Assembly (NCBI RefSeq): GCF_900091615.1
Contig: NZ_FMIA01000002.1
Span: 3,410,001-3,474,000 of the forward strand
Direction of reading: 5' to 3'
From: Micromonospora yangpuensis
Lineage (GTDB): Bacteria; Actinomycetota; Actinomycetes; Mycobacteriales; Micromonosporaceae
DNA length: 64,000 bases
The notes beneath the pieces are model-generated. The model saw nothing but the letters and a program-made list of their open reading frames with translations, was not told where the DNA came from and ran no database searches. Below are positions 25,893-34,157 of the stretch, in pieces. Every line of letters starts with the position of its first letter. Within the stretch, counting starts at the first letter, position 1. The translations under genes were made by a program, and so were the position numbers.

Positions 25893-27160
25893 GCGATCTT
25901 CAGCGGAGGATGGGCGGTACGGTCGGCACCTTCGTGGCGCTGGCCACCATCCTGGGCAGCGGGATGATGATCCTGCCCGGCACCAGCTACCACGAACTGG
26001 GCCGGTCGGCGTGGATACCCTGGGCCGTCGCGGCGGTCTCGGTCGTCCCGCTGCTCTACTGCTACGCCTGGCTCGGCCGGCACCACCCGTCGGCCTCCGG
26101 GGTCGCGCACTACTCCGGGATCACCTTCGGCCCGGCGGTCGGCCGTACCGCCGGGATGCTGGCCGCCCTGGCGCTGGTGGCCGGCATCCCGGCGACCGCC
26201 ATCACCGGTGGCCGCTACGTCGCCGAGTTCTCCGGCGTGGCCAGCCTCAACTGGGTGTTCCCGGTGGCCGTGCTGGTCGGTGCCACGGTGGTGGCGTGCC
26301 TGGGCGCCAACGTGTCGGGCCGGCTGCAGGTCGGCCTGATCGTCGCGCTGTTCGCCCTGGTGCTCTGCACCGCGGTCTTCGCGCTGAAGGCCAACGGGGT
26401 GACCGCACCGGCCACCACGCTGCCCCGCTTCGGCACCCTCGGCGCGGTGCTCACCGCCGTGTACGTGGCCTTCACCGGCTGGGAGACGGTGGCGTTCACC
26501 TTCGAGGAACACAAGCGCCCCGACCTCATCCCGCGGATCTTCGCCGCCTCGTACGTGATCGTGGTGGCGCTCTACGCGCTGCTGCTGTTGAGCCTCTTCG
26601 CCGTGGTGGACCCCGCCGAGAAGGCCCTGGAGTCGGCGCCGCTGCTGATCCTCGCCCAGCACGCCCTCGGTGACCTGGGCCGGCCGATCATGCTGCTGCT
26701 GGCCGTCGCGTGCATCACCGCCAACGTCTGCGCCTCGGTGTTCGCGTTGTCCCGGCTGGTCTTCGGCATGGCCCGCAGCGGCTACCTGCCCGCGCCGCTG
26801 AGCCGGGTCCGCGAGCACGACCGCAACCCGGTCACCGCGGTCCTGGCGGTCGGGGCGGCCCTGACCGCGATCGTGGTGCTCTCCACCAGCGGACTGGTCG
26901 GCTTCCAGGTGCTGTTCGTCGTCTCCGGCGGCATCTACTTCGTGCTGTACGGCGTCGGCGCCGCCGCGTTCGCCAAACTGGCCTCCGGCGAGCTGGCCCG
27001 GTGGGTGAGCGTGGCCTGCGCCGTGACGGTGCTCGCCGTGACCCTGCTGGCCGGCCCGCCGATGTGGCTGTGCTGGGCCCTGTTCGCCCTGCTCTGCCTG
27101 GTGTTCCTGCGGCTGCGCCGGCGACCGGCGGCACCGGTGACCTCCCCGGCCGGGAGGTGA
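25889..27160 (+). CDS. APC-family amino acid permease
   Basis: A 423-residue membrane protein with about twelve hydrophobic segments. The first, VALATILGSGMMILPGTSYH, carries the helix-breaking Gly-rich motif of APC transporters, and FTGWETVAFTFEEHKRPDLI is typical of the YjeH-like branch. The GTG overlaps the preceding stop. An amino acid permease inside an NRPS operon may import a precursor or export the product or a shunt amino acid. The direction cannot be told from sequence. Confidence 0.82.
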   Translation: MSDLQRRMGGTVGTFVALATILGSGMMILPGTSYHELGRSAWIPWAVAAVSVVPLLYCYAWLGRHHPSASGVAHYSGITFGPAVGRTAGMLAALALVAGIPATAITGGRYVAEFSGVASLNWVFPVAVLVGATVVACLGANVSGRLQVGLIVALFALVLCTAVFALKANGVTAPATTLPRFGTLGAVLTAVYVAFTGWETVAFTFEEHKRPDLIPRIFAASYVIVVALYALLLLSLFAVVDPAEKALESAPLLILAQHALGDLGRPIMLLLAVACITANVCASVFALSRLVFGMARSGYLPAPLSRVREHDRNPVTAVLAVGAALTAIVVLSTSGLVGFQVLFVVSGGIYFVLYGVGAAAFAKLASGELARWVSVACAVTVLAVTLLAGPPMWLCWALFALLCLVFLRLRRRPAAPVTSPAGR

Positions 27161-27162
27161 CC

Positions 27163-27855
27163 GTGGACGACATCGCGATCTTCTGCGGTGCCGGTTCCTT
27201 CGGCGGCGAGTTCCAGCCCCTGGTCGACGCGGTCGGCGCCGGGGCGTGGCTGGTGCGCTACCCGGGCCGCACCGGGCGTGGCTTCGGCGTGCCGGCGGAG
27301 TCGTTCGACGCCCTCGTCGACGGCTGCGCGAAGCAGATCGTCGACCGGGGGGCCGCCGGCACGGTGCTGCTCGGGCACAGTTTCGGCGCCTACGTCGCGT
27401 ACGCCACCGCCCTGCGCCTGCCCCCGACCGTGCGGGTCAGTGCCCTGGTGCCGGTCGGCGCCACCGCACCCGCGCTGCTGGAGGTGCCGACGCGGGCCAC
27501 CGGCACCCCCGCCGACGCGGCGGCGTACCTGGCCGACATCGACCCCGACGCGCTGGCCGCCGCCCCGTCGGACGACTGGCGCGAGATCGTCGCCGAGACG
27601 GTGGTGACCGACATGCGGCTGCTCACCGGCTTCGACACCACCGCCGCAGCCCGGCTGCCGGTCCCGATCCTCGCCGCCCGGGGCGACACCGACACGTTGG
27701 CCCCGGCCGACGGCGTCACCGCCTGGCGGCGGCACACCGAGCAGCCCTGCACGGTGCGCAGCTTCCCCGGCGGCCACTCCGGGGTCCTGCGCACGTCGGC
27801 GTTCGTGTCCTGGCTGGGTGAGCTGGTCGGCACCGGCGAGAGGAGACTGCCATGA
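27163..27855 (+). CDS. Type II (editing) thioesterase
   Basis: A 230-residue alpha/beta hydrolase of the TEII class. It starts with IFCGAGSFGGEFQPLVDAV, followed by VRYPGRTGRGFGVPAE, the nucleophile elbow LLGHSFGAYVAY with Ser73, an Asp in LAARGDTDTLAP and the His in FPGGHSGVLR. Such enzymes clear mis-primed or stalled carrier domains. GTG 27163 has GGGAGG five bases upstream; GTG 27157 overlaps the permease stop and is the alternative. Confidence 0.82.
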   Translation: MDDIAIFCGAGSFGGEFQPLVDAVGAGAWLVRYPGRTGRGFGVPAESFDALVDGCAKQIVDRGAAGTVLLGHSFGAYVAYATALRLPPTVRVSALVPVGATAPALLEVPTRATGTPADAAAYLADIDPDALAAAPSDDWREIVAETVVTDMRLLTGFDTTAAARLPVPILAARGDTDTLAPADGVTAWRRHTEQPCTVRSFPGGHSGVLRTSAFVSWLGELVGTGERRLP

Positions 27856-29171
27856 CCGTCGTGGACCACCCCGACGGCACCGTCGCGCCGGAGCCCCCCG
27901 CCGCGTCGGACCGGTCGCTCTGGCACAACCAGGACTTCCTCAAGTTCTGGTCCGGCGAGGCGCTGTCGCTGTTCGGCAGCCAGATCACCAACCTGGCCCT
28001 GCCGCTGACCGCGGTGATCTACTTCAACGCCACCGCCCAGCAGGTGGGTCTGCTGCGGTTCCTGCAGTGGGCGCCGTACCTGTTCCTGGCGATGCTCTTC
28101 GGCGTCTGGGTGGACCGCTACCGGCGAAAGCCGATCATGCTGCTGGCCAACAGCGTCCGGCTGGTCGCGATCGCGATGGTGCCGCTGCTGGCCTTCTACG
28201 ACCTGCTGCCCATCGGCGGCCTGATGGTCATTGCCTGTGTGGTCGGGATCTTCTCGGTGCTGTTCGAGGTGAGCTGGCTGTCGTTCGTGCCCACCCTGGT
28301 CAAGCACCCGACGCGGTTCGTCGAGGCCAACCAGAAGATGGGCGTCACCCAGTCCACCGCCGACGTGGCCGGCCCCGGCGCGGCCGGGGTGCTGATCGGC
28401 TGGCTCGGCCCGCCCACCGCGCTGGTGGTCGACGCCCTGTCGTACCTGGCCTCGCTGGCCATGCTGCTCTGGATCCGCACCCCGGAGCCGGCCCCGCCCC
28501 GGGCGGCGCAACGCCACGTCGGCCGGGAACTCCTCGAGGGTGTGCGCTGGGTGTTCGGCCACCGGCTGCTGCGGCCGCTGGCCCTGCTGGCCCCGTTCAC
28601 CAACTTCTCCCTCACCTGCGTGTCGACGCTGTTCCTGCTCTACGCCGTGCGGGACAAGGGCCTGAACGCAGCCACCGTCGGGTTGATCCTGTCGGTGTCG
28701 GCGGTCGGTGCGCTGGTGGGTGCCCTGGTCTCCCGGGCGATCATCCGCCGGTTCCCGGTCGGCCTGGTCTACGGGGTGGCCCTGGCCGCCATCTACACCA
28801 CCCCGCTGCTGATCCCGCTTGCCGACGGCCCCCGGCCGGTGGTGGTCGGCCTGTTCATGCTCTCGCTGCTGCTGGGCTACCTCGGCTCGGGGCTGTCCAA
28901 CGTGGTGCAGCTGACCATCCGCCAGACCAGCACCCCGACCGCGCTGATGGGCCGGATGAACGCGGCCTTCCGCACCCTGCTGTTCGGCGGGGCGGCGCTC
29001 GGCGGCCTGGTCGCCGGCCTGATCGGTGGCGCGATGAGCCTGCGTGCCGCGCTGACCGTGGTGGCGGTCGGCTCGGCGGCGATGGTCGTACCGCTGGCCC
29101 TGTCGTCGGTGGTGCGGCTACGCACGATGCCCGAACCGGTAGGCGACCCCGCGCCGGCCGGCACCGACTGA
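27852..29171 (+). CDS. MFS exporter
   Basis: A 439-residue major-facilitator protein with about twelve membrane segments, of the MFS_3 (enterobactin-exporter-like) type: LKFWSGEALSLFGSQITNLA at the first helix and FGVWVDRYRRKPIMLLANSV for the loop 2-3 motif. The ATG overlaps the thioesterase stop. Placement within the biosynthetic operon makes product export and self-protection its probable role. Confidence 0.85.
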   Translation: MTVVDHPDGTVAPEPPAASDRSLWHNQDFLKFWSGEALSLFGSQITNLALPLTAVIYFNATAQQVGLLRFLQWAPYLFLAMLFGVWVDRYRRKPIMLLANSVRLVAIAMVPLLAFYDLLPIGGLMVIACVVGIFSVLFEVSWLSFVPTLVKHPTRFVEANQKMGVTQSTADVAGPGAAGVLIGWLGPPTALVVDALSYLASLAMLLWIRTPEPAPPRAAQRHVGRELLEGVRWVFGHRLLRPLALLAPFTNFSLTCVSTLFLLYAVRDKGLNAATVGLILSVSAVGALVGALVSRAIIRRFPVGLVYGVALAAIYTTPLLIPLADGPRPVVVGLFMLSLLLGYLGSGLSNVVQLTIRQTSTPTALMGRMNAAFRTLLFGGAALGGLVAGLIGGAMSLRAALTVVAVGSAAMVVPLALSSVVRLRTMPEPVGDPAPAGTD

Positions 29172-29186
29172 CCCAAGGAGGACGAC

Positions 29187-31088
29187 ATGACGGTCGACAT
29201 CGGATCCGACGACCGCCCCGACACCCGGGTCCGGCGGCTCTCCCTCGCCCAGGAACAACTGTGGTTCCTCGACCAACTCGCCCCCGGCGAGGCCACCTAC
29301 ACCGTGCTGATGGTGTGGCGGCTGCGCGGGCCGCTGCGGGTGGACCTGCTGCGCCGCGCCCTGACGCTGGTGGTGGCCCGGCACGAGGCGCTGCGGGTGA
29401 CCATCGACCACGTCGAGGGCGAGCCGTACCAGCGGGTGACCCCCGCCGGCGAGGTGCCGCTGCCGGTGACCGACCTGCGTACGCTGCCGCCGGCCGAGCG
29501 GGAGCAGCGGGTCCGGGCCGAGATCGACGCCCGCCGCGACGAGCCGTTCGACCTGGCCGCCGGGCCGCTGTGCCGGTTCGCGCTGCTGCGGGTGGCCGAC
29601 GACGAGTACGTGTTCTGCCAGGGCTTCCACCACATCGTCACCGACGGCTGGTCGGCCGCGGTGGTCAACACCGAGCTGGCCGGGGCGTACCGGAGCCTGT
29701 ACGCCGGCGGCGAGCCCACCTTCGACGACGCCGACCTGGACTTCACCGGCTACGCCCAGGCCCAGCGGGACCGGCTCACCGGTGCGGTGCTCGCCGAGGA
29801 TCTGGCGTTCTGGCGGGAGCGGCTGGCCGGCCTGCCGGTGCTGGACCTGCCGGCCGACCGGCCCCGCCCGGGCGCAGCCGAGCACCGGGGCGCGACGCTG
29901 ATCCGGCAGTTCCCCGCCGACCTGCGCGGGCTCGTCCAGCGGCTGGCCGACGACCACAACGCCTCGCCCTTCATGGTGCTCGCCGCCGCGTTCGACCTGG
30001 TGCTCTCCCGCTACACCGGCGCGGTGGACGTACCGGTCGGGGTGCCCATGCTGGGCCGGCCGGAACCGGAGCTCGAGGCGCTGGTCGGTATGTTCGTCAA
30101 CATGACGGTGCTGCGCACCGACCTGTCCGGGGACCCGACCTTCGGCGAGCTGATCGACCGGGTCGCCGACGGCACGCTGGAGCTCTACGAGCACCAGGAG
30201 GTCGCGTTCAACCAGGTGGTCGACGCGGTACGCCCGGTGCGTGACGCCGACCGCAACCCGTTGTTCGACGTCAGCCTCCAACTGCTCGGCGAGAGCAACT
30301 CGGGGGAGAACCTGGACCTGCCCGAGGTGACCGCCGAGTACGTGCCGCTGGAGTCGCGCACCTCCCGCTTCGACATGGCGATCAACCTCATCGACACCGG
30401 CGGCGGACTGCGGGCCAACGTCGAGTACGCCAGCGACCTGTTCGACAGGTGGCGCATCGAGGCGCTGCTCGGCCACCTGGAGACGGTCCTGCGCGGCGCC
30501 GCCGCCGACCCGGACCGGCGGTTGTCGCAGCTGGCGCTGGTGGCCGGCGCCGAGGCCGAGCAGCTCCTCGCCGCCGGCCGGGACGCCGACGCGACCGGAC
30601 CGGTCTACGTCGTCGACCCGACGCTGAACCTGCTGCCCCGGGGGGTGCCCGGTGAGCTGCTGCGCGTCGTCGAGCCGACCGGCACCGACCCGCAGGCCGT
30701 CGCCGACCCGTTCCGCCCCGGCGGGTACGTCGTGCGCACCGGTGAGCGGGTGCGGTGGAGCGCCGACCTGCGCCTGGAAACCCTGGAGGGGCCCGGCGAC
30801 GGTGCCGCCCCGGCCGGTCCGACGGCCGACGTCGCAGACGACGCGCCCCGGACGCCGACCGAGCAGCGGGTGGCCGACATCTTCGGCGAGGTGCTCTCCC
30901 GCGACGGCGTCGGCGCGCAGGAGTCCTTCTTCGCCGTCGGCGGCAACTCGTTGCAGGCGATGCGGGTGGTCAGCCGGATCAACAAGGGCTTCGGCATCAA
31001 GCTCAGCGTCCGGACGATGTACGGCAACCCGACCGTGCGGGCGGTCGCGGCGGCGGTCGACCAGAAGACGGGGGGCAGCGAGGCGTGA
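29187..31088 (+). CDS. NRPS C-PCP protein with remnant of a deleted A domain
   Basis: A 633-residue protein. The condensation domain (about 15-455) opens RRLSLAQEQLWFLDQL and has the catalytic HHIVTDGWS at 148-156, as in LCL-type domains. The PCP near the C-terminus has FFAVGGNSLQAMR with Ser588. Between them, residues about 472-535 read like the end of an A domain: VYVVDPTLNLLPRGVPGELL, then PGGYVVRTGERVRW and LRLETLEG. These correspond to the A5-A8 stretch, but the A1-A5 core and the A8-A10 Lys domain are missing. The carrier must therefore be loaded in trans. A good AAGGAGG ribosome site precedes the ATG, 15 bases after the MFS gene. Confidence 0.88.
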   Translation: MTVDIGSDDRPDTRVRRLSLAQEQLWFLDQLAPGEATYTVLMVWRLRGPLRVDLLRRALTLVVARHEALRVTIDHVEGEPYQRVTPAGEVPLPVTDLRTLPPAEREQRVRAEIDARRDEPFDLAAGPLCRFALLRVADDEYVFCQGFHHIVTDGWSAAVVNTELAGAYRSLYAGGEPTFDDADLDFTGYAQAQRDRLTGAVLAEDLAFWRERLAGLPVLDLPADRPRPGAAEHRGATLIRQFPADLRGLVQRLADDHNASPFMVLAAAFDLVLSRYTGAVDVPVGVPMLGRPEPELEALVGMFVNMTVLRTDLSGDPTFGELIDRVADGTLELYEHQEVAFNQVVDAVRPVRDADRNPLFDVSLQLLGESNSGENLDLPEVTAEYVPLESRTSRFDMAINLIDTGGGLRANVEYASDLFDRWRIEALLGHLETVLRGAAADPDRRLSQLALVAGAEAEQLLAAGRDADATGPVYVVDPTLNLLPRGVPGELLRVVEPTGTDPQAVADPFRPGGYVVRTGERVRWSADLRLETLEGPGDGAAPAGPTADVADDAPRTPTEQRVADIFGEVLSRDGVGAQESFFAVGGNSLQAMRVVSRINKGFGIKLSVRTMYGNPTVRAVAAAVDQKTGGSEA

Positions 31089-31894
31089 CGACGTCACTCG
31101 ACCTCGACCGGATCGTCCCGCTGGCCACCGGCGGCAGCGGGACACCCCTGTTCTGCGTGCACCCCGGCTCCGGGTCGGCGTACCCGTACCAGCCGCTGGC
31201 CGGGATCCTCGGCGACGACCGTCCGGTGTACGGCATCGAGGCCCCCGGCTTCGACGACGACCGCGAGCCGGTGACCTCGCTGCCCGCGCTCTGCGCCGAG
31301 TACGCCGACACCCTGCGGGCGTTCCGGCCGGCCGGGGACTTCCTGCTGCTCGGCTGGTCGCTCGGCGGGGTCATCGCCCTGGACCTGGCAAAACGGCTCA
31401 CCGCGGCCGGGGCGCGGGTGCCCCGGGTGGTGCTGGTCGACGTCAGTGTGCCGCACCTCGCCGCGCTGCCGGACGAACGGGAGATCGCCGAGCGGTTCCT
31501 GCACGACCTGCTCGCCGCCGGCGGGACACCACCACCGTCGTTGGACGGCGTCCTGACCGGGCTGCCGGCCGACGCCGACGCGGCGGCGGTCTTCACCGCG
31601 GCGGTACGCGCCGGCGTCGTGCCGCCGGATCTGGACGAGGAACTGCTGACCGGGCGGTACGCGGTGTTCCACGCCCACGTCGAGGCGTCCTACGGCTACC
31701 AGGTGACCGGCGCGTACCACGGCCCGGTGGTGCACCTGGTCGCCGCGGACTCGGACGGGCCGCACCTGCGGTGGGCGCCGACCGTGACCGACCTGACCGA
31801 ACACCTGGTACCCGGCACCCACCACTCGATCTGGGCCGGCGACGGGCTGCGCCGGCTGGCCGGGCTGGTCCGCTCGGCCCTGGCGGGCACCTGA
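31085..31894 (+). CDS. NRPS releasing thioesterase (stand-alone)
   Basis: A 269-residue thioesterase: LFCVHPGSGSAYPYQPLA at the N-terminus, nucleophile elbow LLLGWSLGGVIALD with Ser92, Asp in HLVAADSDG and His in PGTHHSIWAG. It resembles the type I TE domain normally fused after the last PCP. Here it is a separate protein whose GTG overlaps the stop of the C-PCP gene, so it probably releases the product from Ser588. Hydrolysis and cyclisation cannot be distinguished. Confidence 0.85.
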   Translation: MTTSLDLDRIVPLATGGSGTPLFCVHPGSGSAYPYQPLAGILGDDRPVYGIEAPGFDDDREPVTSLPALCAEYADTLRAFRPAGDFLLLGWSLGGVIALDLAKRLTAAGARVPRVVLVDVSVPHLAALPDEREIAERFLHDLLAAGGTPPPSLDGVLTGLPADADAAAVFTAAVRAGVVPPDLDEELLTGRYAVFHAHVEASYGYQVTGAYHGPVVHLVAADSDGPHLRWAPTVTDLTEHLVPGTHHSIWAGDGLRRLAGLVRSALAGT

Positions 31895-31919
31895 GCGACC
31901 TCCACGCCTGCCGGGTTGA

Positions 31920-31937
31920 CATCAACCGCGGTTGAGG
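31920..31937 (+). promoter_or_regulatory. SoxR box in the soxR promoter
   Basis: An 18-base near-perfect palindrome, CATCAACCGCGGTTGAGG, matches the SoxR operator pattern CCTCAA-N6-TTGAGG with one mismatch in the left arm. A TTGAC hexamer (31916-31920) abuts it, as expected for SoxR binding in a promoter spacer. It lies 46 bases upstream of soxR and 25 bases after the thioesterase stop, so it controls at least soxR itself. Confidence 0.8.
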
Positions 31938-31982
31938 TCGGAGGCTGGGCGGGTCAGGACACCGGACCGCAGAGGGGACGCC

Positions 31983-32486
31983 ATGCCGCAGCTCGACGCC
32001 ACGATGATCTGGTTGCGGCCCGGACAGGTGGCCGAGCGGGCCGGGGTGGCCGTCTCGGCGCTGCACTACTACGAGCGGCTCGGGTTGATCCGCAGCCGCC
32101 GGACCAGTGCGAACCGGCGCGAGTACCGGCGCGACACGCTGCGGGTCATCGCCTTCATCCGCACCGCCCAGCGGCTCGGGGTGCCGCTGCGCCGGGTCAA
32201 GGAGGCCCTCGACCAGTTCCCCGAGGGACAGGTGGCCACCGCCCGGGACTGGGCCCGGATCTCCCGGCAGTGGCGCGACGAGCTGACCGGCCGGATCGAG
32301 GAACTCACCGCGCTGCGGGACCGCTTCGCCGACTGCATCGGCTGCGGCTGTCTGTCGCTGACCTCGTGCCCGTACTCCAATCCCGACGACGTGCTCGGCC
32401 TACAGGGTGCCGGCGCCCGCCGGTTCCCCGACCACGGCCGCACCGACTGCCGGCCGACTCTCGACGTGGCCGGGACGTGCCGCTGA
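31983..32486 (+). CDS. soxR: Redox-sensing transcriptional activator SoxR
   Basis: A 167-residue MerR-family regulator. The helix-turn-helix and wing are at 10-75 (RPGQVAERAGVAVSALHYYE) and the dimerisation helix is at 80-115. The 2Fe-2S cluster motif CIGCGCLSLTSC places Cys at 118, 121, 123 and 129. The ATG at 31983 has GAGGGG upstream. In actinomycetes SoxR responds to redox-active natural products rather than to superoxide in general and drives export and detoxification genes. Its place directly after the NRPS cluster suggests that it senses the product or related metabolites. Confidence 0.92.
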   Translation: MPQLDATMIWLRPGQVAERAGVAVSALHYYERLGLIRSRRTSANRREYRRDTLRVIAFIRTAQRLGVPLRRVKEALDQFPEGQVATARDWARISRQWRDELTGRIEELTALRDRFADCIGCGCLSLTSCPYSNPDDVLGLQGAGARRFPDHGRTDCRPTLDVAGTCR

Positions 32487-32605
32487 CGACGGCCGGCGGG
32501 AGAGTTCCTGGCCGAACAGGTTTGCCCGACCGACGGGGTGGGGCAAGCAGACCGGACAGGACGCGGCAGGGTCGCGGGTCCGGTCGACGGAGGGGGAGCA
32601 GGTCC

Positions 32606-34138
32606 ATGACCAGATCCAGATTGGTCGGAGCGTTCGTCGCACTCTCCCTTGTGGGGTTGGTCGGCTGCAGCTCCGGTGAGAGCGTCGACGTCGGGGGAGC
32701 CGACCCGACCGGCGGCACCGGAGGGATCCTCAACGCCGCCATCGGCGGCGAACCGGACCAGCTCGACCCGCACCGCACCTCGGCCTACTACAGCTTCCAG
32801 GTGCTGGAGAACGTCTACGACACCCTGGTCGAGCCGGACGCCGACCTGAAGATGGCACCGGCGTTGGCGACGAGGTGGACCACCAGCGACGACCAGTTGA
32901 CCTGGACCTTCACCCTGCGTGAGGGGGTGCGGTTCTCCGACGGCTCACCGCTGACCGCCGACGACGTGGTCTACTCCTACACCCGGATCATCGACGGGAA
33001 GCTCAACGCCGCGTACAAGTTCGAGACCGTCCGGTCGGTGACCGCCACCGACCCGGCCACCGTGGTGGTCACCCTGACCGCGCCCACCCCGAACCTGCTG
33101 GCCAACCTCGGTGGCTTCAAGGGCGTGGCGATCGTCAAGAAGTCCAACGTCGAGTCCGGCGAGATCACCACCAAGCCGGTCGGCACCGGGCCGTTCGCGG
33201 TGGCGAGCTACACCTCCGGCGACAGCATCCAGCTGACCCGCAACGAGCACTACTGGGCGGGCCCGACCCGGCTCGACGGGGTGCGGTTCACCTTCGTCTC
33301 CGACCCGACGGTGGCCCTGCAGAACCTGCGCGGCGGCGAGGTCGACTGGACCGACAACCTGCCCCCGCAGCAGGTCGACTCGCTCAAACAGGACGACCGG
33401 CTCACCGTGGAGTCGGCGCCCTCGACCGACTACTGGTACCTCGCCCTCAACCAGGGCCGGGCCCCCTTCGACAACGTGGCGGTCCGCCGGGCCGTCGCCT
33501 TCGCCCTGGACCGGGAGGCGATCACCCGGGCGGCCAAGTTCGGTCAGGCCACGGCGAACCAGACCGCCATCCCGCAGGGCAGCAACTGGTACTACGAGTA
33601 CGCGCCGTACCGCCACGACGTCGCCCAGGCCCGTCAGCTGCTGGACCAGGCCGGCGTGCGCGACCTGAGCCTGGACCTGATGGTGACCAGCGAGTACCCC
33701 GAGACGGTCAGCGCCGCGCAGGTCATCGCGTCCCAGCTCGGCGAGATCGGGATCGACGTCAAGATCCGCACCCTGGACTTCGCCCAGTGGCTCGACGAAC
33801 AGGGCAAGGGCACCTTCGACGCGTTCCTGCTGGGCTGGCTCGGCAACATCGACCCGGACGAGTTCTACTACGCCCAGCACCGCACCGGCGGGACGTTCAA
33901 CTTCCACAAGTACAGCAACCCGGCCGTGGACCGGCTGCTCGACCAGGCCCGTACCCAGACCGACGAGGCGGCCCGCAGGCAGACGTACCAGCAGGCGGCG
34001 AAGCAGATCGTCGACGACGCCAGCTACGTCTACCTGTACAACCCGAACGTGGTGCAGGGCTGGTCGACGCAGGTGAGCGGCTACCAGGTCCGCACCGACC
34101 GGGCTATCCGGTTCCGCGACGTCGGCCTGACCGGCTGA
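32606..34138 (+). CDS. Oligopeptide/dipeptide-type ABC transporter binding lipoprotein
   Basis: A 510-residue SBP_bac_5 protein. The signal peptide ends in the lipobox VGLVGC. Mature motifs include LNAAIGGEPDQLDPHRTSAY, LREGVRFSDGSPLTADDVVY and YWYLALNQGRAPFDNVAVRR. The ATG at 32606 has AGGGGGAG upstream. It is the first gene of a five-gene transporter operon (binding protein, two permeases, two ATPases). Peptides are the default ligand class, but nickel, heme or opines are also carried by this family. Confidence 0.88.
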   Translation: MTRSRLVGAFVALSLVGLVGCSSGESVDVGGADPTGGTGGILNAAIGGEPDQLDPHRTSAYYSFQVLENVYDTLVEPDADLKMAPALATRWTTSDDQLTWTFTLREGVRFSDGSPLTADDVVYSYTRIIDGKLNAAYKFETVRSVTATDPATVVVTLTAPTPNLLANLGGFKGVAIVKKSNVESGEITTKPVGTGPFAVASYTSGDSIQLTRNEHYWAGPTRLDGVRFTFVSDPTVALQNLRGGEVDWTDNLPPQQVDSLKQDDRLTVESAPSTDYWYLALNQGRAPFDNVAVRRAVAFALDREAITRAAKFGQATANQTAIPQGSNWYYEYAPYRHDVAQARQLLDQAGVRDLSLDLMVTSEYPETVSAAQVIASQLGEIGIDVKIRTLDFAQWLDEQGKGTFDAFLLGWLGNIDPDEFYYAQHRTGGTFNFHKYSNPAVDRLLDQARTQTDEAARRQTYQQAAKQIVDDASYVYLYNPNVVQGWSTQVSGYQVRTDRAIRFRDVGLTG

Positions 34139-34157
34139 GTCGGCGGGGAGACGCGAC

